This document shows positions 49,120 through 53,049 of a stretch of DNA of 53,049 bases, in pieces; position 1 is the first letter of the stretch; the number at the start of each line of letters is the position of its first letter. Location of the stretch: positions 1 to 53,049 of the forward strand of contig JAGCYH010000055.1 in assembly GCA_017960905.1 (NCBI GenBank). Reading direction: 5' to 3'. Source of the stretch: Bacteroidales bacterium. Its GTDB lineage: Bacteria; Bacteroidota; Bacteroidia; Bacteroidales; Marinilabiliaceae. Below the pieces are notes generated by a model. It saw only the letters and a program-made list of their open reading frames with translations. It ran no database searches and was not told the DNA's origin. A program made the position numbers and the translations under genes.

Positions 49120-51705
49120 ATGAAAAAAAGAATTCTGTTATTCATGGGCCTTGTGCTTGCTGCTAAGTGCTGGGCCTACGACTTCAAAAGCGGTGATTTG
49201 TGCTACCGAATCACCAGCAAAACCGCCCCGCTGACGGTCGAAGTGACCGAAGAGGCGAAAGGCAAAAAAGACAACTACGCAACACTTACTACTGTTGTTG
49301 TGCCCGAAACCGTTACCAACAACGGCAAGAAATACACCGTAACGGGCATCGGCAACGGTGCTTTCTTAGGCGCAAAGAGCATGACATCCATCTCGCTGCC
49401 GAAAACCATCAAACGCATTGAACATTATGCTTTTGAGAGCTGTTCGAGCCTGCCCACCATCACCATTCCCGAAGGTGTCAAATACATTGGTTACCAGCTC
49501 TTCTGCAATACCGACAAGCTCCAAGAGCTTGTCTATTCGGCTGTCGCTTGCGAGAGTGTCGGCACCTTGGACCATACACCGCTCGAAGGCAAGGAATCGA
49601 TTGCCAAGATACGCGTAACCGAAGGTGTGAAGAGCCTTCCTAACGGCGCTTTCTGCGGCACCAACATAAAAGAGATTACTATTGCCAATTCGGTGGAGCA
49701 CATTCATTGCGGTATACTCAATTTCAAATTCAAAGGCAAACAACTGTGCGACGACCTGAAACAAAACGAATACGACAACGCCTTGTACATAGGCAACGAC
49801 CAGAATCCGTATATGGTTCTTACGAAAGCAAAATCGAAGAGCATCACTAGCTGCCATGTGCATCAGCAGACAAAAACTATTATAGCGCATGCTTTTGAAG
49901 AATGCACAAGCCTTGCCGAAGTAACGATGCCTAACACAATATCAGAACTCGGGCAATCGGCCTTCAACGGTTGCACAAGCCTCAAACATGTTGCCATTCC
50001 CGAATCGGTTGGATATATTTATAACAACACATTCTACAAATGCAGCAGTTTGGAGTCGGTTACTTTCCCTGCCACTTGCAAAGTGCAAAAAATTGACGAT
50101 GCTGCTTTTAAATACTGCGACAAACTGAAGTCATTAGAACTGCCTAATTCGGTGAAATACATAGGCCAGCGTGCCATTTCCAACTGTAAGAGTCTGGAAA
50201 GCATAAAGTTCGGCAATCAGTTGGAAGAGATTGATTCATGGGGGCTTTGCGAAAATCCAAGCTTAAAAACGGTTACACTGCCGAAGTCGCTCAAAAATGC
50301 GTACGATCCTTTTCAGCCTGGCTGTACAAGTCTGGAAGCTGTCTATGTAGAGCCTGGCAGTAAAAATTTTGTATCGGTCGATGGCGTTTTATTCACTGCC
50401 GACAAGAAACAACTGGTAACCTACCCTATCGGACGTCCGGGCAACTCGTACACCATTCCTAAAACCGTAACCCAGTTGCACAATAGCGCCTTCGCTGGCA
50501 GCCATCTAAGCGAAATTGTTCTTCACGGCGGTATTACCGAAATAGCGTTCTCAGTCTTTGCAAACTGCCAAAACCTGAAATCATTCACATTCCCCGAAGG
50601 TATAACTGAAGTGCCAGAGGAACTTTTCGGTGAATGTGAGAATCTGGAATCGATAACGTTCCCGAAAACACTTAAAAGGATAGGCGATCAGGCTTTTCGC
50701 AATTGCAAAAAGCTCAAAAACCTGTATATCGGCGACTTAAACTCATGGTTTAATAGCTCTACGTTATTTACCTCGTTGCCCAAAGGGTACAATTTATACC
50801 TCAACGGCCAACTGCTCACCGATGTGAAGATTCCCGACGGCGCCGACCGCATTCGCAACACCTTCAAAGGCTGCGCAAGTATCAAGACTATTACCATTCC
50901 GGCTTCGGTTACTTACATCGACCCCGATGCATTCACTTATATGCCCGGTCTGACGCAAATCATTGTGAACAGCGGTAATAAAAACTACTGCGCTATCGAT
51001 GGCGTATTATACTCTGCCGACAAAACAGAATTATTCAAAGTTCCACAAGCAAAAACTGGCGACTTTACTGTCGAAGCCTTCGTTAAAATCTGTTATAGTG
51101 ACGCGTTTGAAGGCTGCAGAAGCCTGAATTCTATTACTTATATAGGAAGTGGAGGCGGAGCCGAGGGCATGAGAATTAAGAAAGAAACTAGGGTATTTAC
51201 AAGTCACCCAAAAGTAACTATAACAATTAAGAGTGATGACGAATCAAAAGGTGAGGCGTATATTGAGTATCTGCCGGTGGAGAGGGAGATATATGGCTCC
51301 TCTAAACCCGTTACTTTTTATGAAAAGTTCTTTGTAGCCACGCCAAAGGCCGGCTACGAATTTGTAAAATGGAGCGACGGTACTAAAGATGCTAAATACG
51401 AAGCCCGTTCTTATGATTCCGACTTCGAGCTGACCGCTTATTTCAAGAAAGCCGGCGAAGCCGACCCCGTGATAAGCAACAACAGCAGCTCTGCAACTAC
51501 TGTAAAATCAAGCAGTTCGAGCGAGAGCAAAAAAGATAAGAAAGAAAAAGAGAAGAAAGAGAAAACCACCACAAAGAGCGAGACAAAAGCAAGCTCGAGC
51601 ACAAGCACGAGCACAAGCACTACCGTAGCACCGGCACAGCCTGCCGCCACCAACAACGCTCCCGCCCCTGTGTCGAAAACTAAGATTAAAAAGAAGAAAA
51701 AATAA
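49120..51705 (+). CDS. BspA-type leucine-rich repeat surface protein
   Basis: 861 residues from the ATG at 49120 (MKKRILLFMGLVLAAKCWA, signal peptide); an ATG at 49105 is also in frame. Residues ~70-670 are Treponema pallidum/BspA-type LRRs: units such as AFESCSSLPTITIPEGVKYIG and AFRNCKKLKNLYIGD, interrupted by non-LRR inserts with GVLYSADKTELFKVP. A divergent InlB B-repeat-like module (~695-775; GYEFVKWSDGTKDAKYEA) follows, then a Ser/Thr/Lys-rich low-complexity tail ending KTKIKKKKK. It is expected at the cell surface, binding host or bacterial ligands. It has no recognisable T9SS sorting domain. A gene for another secreted protein starts 34 bases later. Confidence 0.85.
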   Translation: MKKRILLFMGLVLAAKCWAYDFKSGDLCYRITSKTAPLTVEVTEEAKGKKDNYATLTTVVVPETVTNNGKKYTVTGIGNGAFLGAKSMTSISLPKTIKRIEHYAFESCSSLPTITIPEGVKYIGYQLFCNTDKLQELVYSAVACESVGTLDHTPLEGKESIAKIRVTEGVKSLPNGAFCGTNIKEITIANSVEHIHCGILNFKFKGKQLCDDLKQNEYDNALYIGNDQNPYMVLTKAKSKSITSCHVHQQTKTIIAHAFEECTSLAEVTMPNTISELGQSAFNGCTSLKHVAIPESVGYIYNNTFYKCSSLESVTFPATCKVQKIDDAAFKYCDKLKSLELPNSVKYIGQRAISNCKSLESIKFGNQLEEIDSWGLCENPSLKTVTLPKSLKNAYDPFQPGCTSLEAVYVEPGSKNFVSVDGVLFTADKKQLVTYPIGRPGNSYTIPKTVTQLHNSAFAGSHLSEIVLHGGITEIAFSVFANCQNLKSFTFPEGITEVPEELFGECENLESITFPKTLKRIGDQAFRNCKKLKNLYIGDLNSWFNSSTLFTSLPKGYNLYLNGQLLTDVKIPDGADRIRNTFKGCASIKTITIPASVTYIDPDAFTYMPGLTQIIVNSGNKNYCAIDGVLYSADKTELFKVPQAKTGDFTVEAFVKICYSDAFEGCRSLNSITYIGSGGGAEGMRIKKETRVFTSHPKVTITIKSDDESKGEAYIEYLPVEREIYGSSKPVTFYEKFFVATPKAGYEFVKWSDGTKDAKYEARSYDSDFELTAYFKKAGEADPVISNNSSSATTVKSSSSSESKKDKKEKEKKEKTTTKSETKASSSTSTSTSTTVAPAQPAATNNAPAPVSKTKIKKKKK

Positions 51706-51739
51706 CATCTTATTCTTTCAAACATTTAAAATTTTCAAC

Positions 51740-53049
51740 ATGAAAAAAACACTGACCGCGCTGCTATGTGCATCCAACGTGGTGGCGGCAAGCGCCGCCA
51801 CCGAAGGTGCGCTCGAGGGACAGTTCTCTGTGAGCGAAACCCAAAAAGTCCTCTTCTCGCAAGGCAACTTGCAATATCAGCCAAGCACCAAAACTTGGCG
51901 CTTCGCCGAAAAGCAGTATAATTACTACGCTTGGGCAAACGACAACATATCAGCCACATACGACGGCTGGATCGACCTCTTCGGCTGGGGCACTGGCAAA
52001 AAACCAACCCTCACCGACAAGGATAATACTAAATTTGCAGCTTTCTCGGATTGGGGTGCCAACGCCATAAGCAACGGCGGCAACAAAGCCAGCCAGTGGC
52101 GCACTCTCACAAAGGCAGAATGGAACTATCTGCTCGAGAAACGCACCAACGCAGCTCAGCTGCGTGGCTTCGCCATGATTGACGGCGAAGTACCCGAGAA
52201 CGTCGAAAAAAATGTGGAGGGTCTGGTTATCTTACCCGACAAATGGCAGTTGCCTAGCGGCCTTACTTTCACTCCGTACGACGGAACTTCTTACATAGAG
52301 CCGACCGCCAACAAGTACACACTCGAACAATGGCAACAAATGGAGGCAAATGGCGCGGTATTGCTGCCATCGGCACATTTCCGTTCGGGCGCGAAGACCG
52401 ACATGGTTACTTCGGGAAACTACTGGTCGGCATCACCTTCGGGAACTACATCTGCTGCTTATTTAAACTGGTACGATATGCTTTTCCCTTGCACCGATAA
52501 AGACTCAAAAACAGGCAAGACTGTCGATAGCAAGAGCTATCGATATTTAGGCAACGCTGTGCGCCTCGTGCAAAACATACCACCCAAGAGCAACAACGGC
52601 GCCATGTCGGGTAAGTTCTCGGTAAGCGCCGCCAAGAAAGTGTTCTTCTCGCAAGGCAACCTGCAATATCAGGCTACTACAAAGACTTGGCGCTTCGCCG
52701 AAAACCAATGGGAATACGTAGGCAGTGCAAACTCAAACATATCAGCTACATACGACGGCTGGATTGACCTCTTCGGCTGGGGCACTGGTAAAAAACCGAC
52801 ACTTGCCGACGCAAGCGATGCGAAATATGCTCTCTATTCGGAGTGGGGCGCTAATGCCATAAGCAATGGCGGCAAGAAAATAAACCAATGGCGCACTCTT
52901 ACCAAGATTGAGTGGAACTACCTGATCGAGAAACGTAAGAACGCAGCCCAGCTGCGTGGTATGGCAGCCGTTGAGGGTACTTACGGCCTTGTCATCCTGC
53001 CCGACGACTGGACTCTGCCCGAAGGACTGACCTTCAACGCTTCGGTATC
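51740..53049 (+). CDS. Secreted protein with repeated Bacteroidales surface domain (partial, runs off the window)
   Basis: ATG at 51740 after the LRR gene; open to the window end (436 codons plus 2 bases). The signal peptide MKKTLTALLCASNVVAASAA is followed by two copies of a ~264-residue domain: the first begins GQFSVSETQKVLFSQGNLQYQ at 51818, the second GKFSVSAAKKVFFSQGNLQYQ at 52610. Each includes TYDGWIDLFGWGTGKKPT, WGANAISNGG, QWRTLTKxEWNYL and NAAQLRG; the first copy, complete here, ends NYWSASPS...LGNAVRLVQN. This architecture is common in Bacteroidales secreted proteins and resembles FISUMP/formylglycine-sulfatase-like folds. The function is unknown. It is probably cotranscribed with the LRR protein. 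More repeats or an anchor may lie beyond the edge. Confidence 0.85.
   Translation, partial: MKKTLTALLCASNVVAASAATEGALEGQFSVSETQKVLFSQGNLQYQPSTKTWRFAEKQYNYYAWANDNISATYDGWIDLFGWGTGKKPTLTDKDNTKFAAFSDWGANAISNGGNKASQWRTLTKAEWNYLLEKRTNAAQLRGFAMIDGEVPENVEKNVEGLVILPDKWQLPSGLTFTPYDGTSYIEPTANKYTLEQWQQMEANGAVLLPSAHFRSGAKTDMVTSGNYWSASPSGTTSAAYLNWYDMLFPCTDKDSKTGKTVDSKSYRYLGNAVRLVQNIPPKSNNGAMSGKFSVSAAKKVFFSQGNLQYQATTKTWRFAENQWEYVGSANSNISATYDGWIDLFGWGTGKKPTLADASDAKYALYSEWGANAISNGGKKINQWRTLTKIEWNYLIEKRKNAAQLRGMAAVEGTYGLVILPDDWTLPEGLTFNASV
51818..53049. repeat. 792-bp domain repeat within the secreted protein gene
   Basis: The copy at 51818-52609 and the incomplete copy from 52610 share long blocks of near-identical DNA (for example the segment encoding ISATYDGWIDLFGWGTGKKP). 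This allows homologous recombination between units. Confidence 0.85.

Overview
The window is a piece of a Bacteroidales (Bacteroidota) chromosome. The evidence is the recurring -7 promoter motif TAnnTTTG (for example upstream of rimP, rmlA, rmlC and hisS), porW and porX of the type IX secretion system (T9SS), a cargo protein with a T9SS-type C-terminal sorting domain, a single-chain glycyl-tRNA synthetase, DUF4837 and DUF5686 proteins, and BspA-type leucine-rich repeat surface proteins. I cannot name the genus. I found no tRNA, rRNA, CRISPR array, insertion sequence or prophage gene. No gene-free stretch exceeds about 250 bases.

Layout. 1-3.6 kb: the end of a DUF1703-type nuclease protein, a 28-bp triple repeat, a small lipoprotein, a degenerate nucleotide-cyclase-like protein, aat, a nitroreductase and an ICMT-like membrane methyltransferase. 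3.6-5.8 kb: a fused ResB/CcsA cytochrome c biogenesis protein. 5.8-10.5 kb (minus): the rimP-nusA-infB operon with a well-formed Bacteroidota promoter and a structured leader. 10.5-14.8 kb (minus): porW-porX. 14.9-18.8 kb: a MORN-like secreted protein, a glycosyltransferase and a sensor kinase. 18.8-21.0 kb (minus): a parallel beta-helix/Ig protein with a putative T9SS sorting domain and a perfect 57-bp internal duplication. 21.1-26.3 kb: a K+ channel, an unknown secreted protein, an LRR lipoprotein and PBP1A. 26.4-30.3 kb (minus): marC, RNase H and a DUF5686 outer-membrane protein. 30.4-34.2 kb: aquaporin, rmlA, a DUF4837 lipoprotein and pdxA. 34.3-40.4 kb: glyS (minus), a MmeI-like single-chain restriction-modification enzyme and hisS. 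40.4-44.5 kb: a TPR protein, an HD-domain phosphohydrolase and rmlC. 44.5-47 kb (minus): a LysM lytic transglycosylase and rseP. 47-48.9 kb: a NifU-like scaffold next to a GGGtGRT-family protein. 49-53 kb: a BspA-like LRR protein and the start of a repeated-domain surface protein that runs off the window.

How the genes work together. Much of the window serves the cell envelope: T9SS control and assembly (porX, porW), a probable T9SS cargo, peptidoglycan synthesis and cleavage (PBP1A, lytic transglycosylase), envelope stress proteolysis (rseP), dTDP-rhamnose precursors (rmlA, rmlC) and surface LRR proteins. The rest is mostly translation and housekeeping.

The most unusual feature is not a gene. 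The coding regions carry a large excess of short, perfect inverted repeats with tiny loops (arms of 10-17 nt). They occur in most genes, and each has its own unrelated sequence. Chance predicts fewer than one such repeat in the window, and I located 28 by eye. The NifU-like/GGGtGRT pair is the best candidate for an undescribed protein system.
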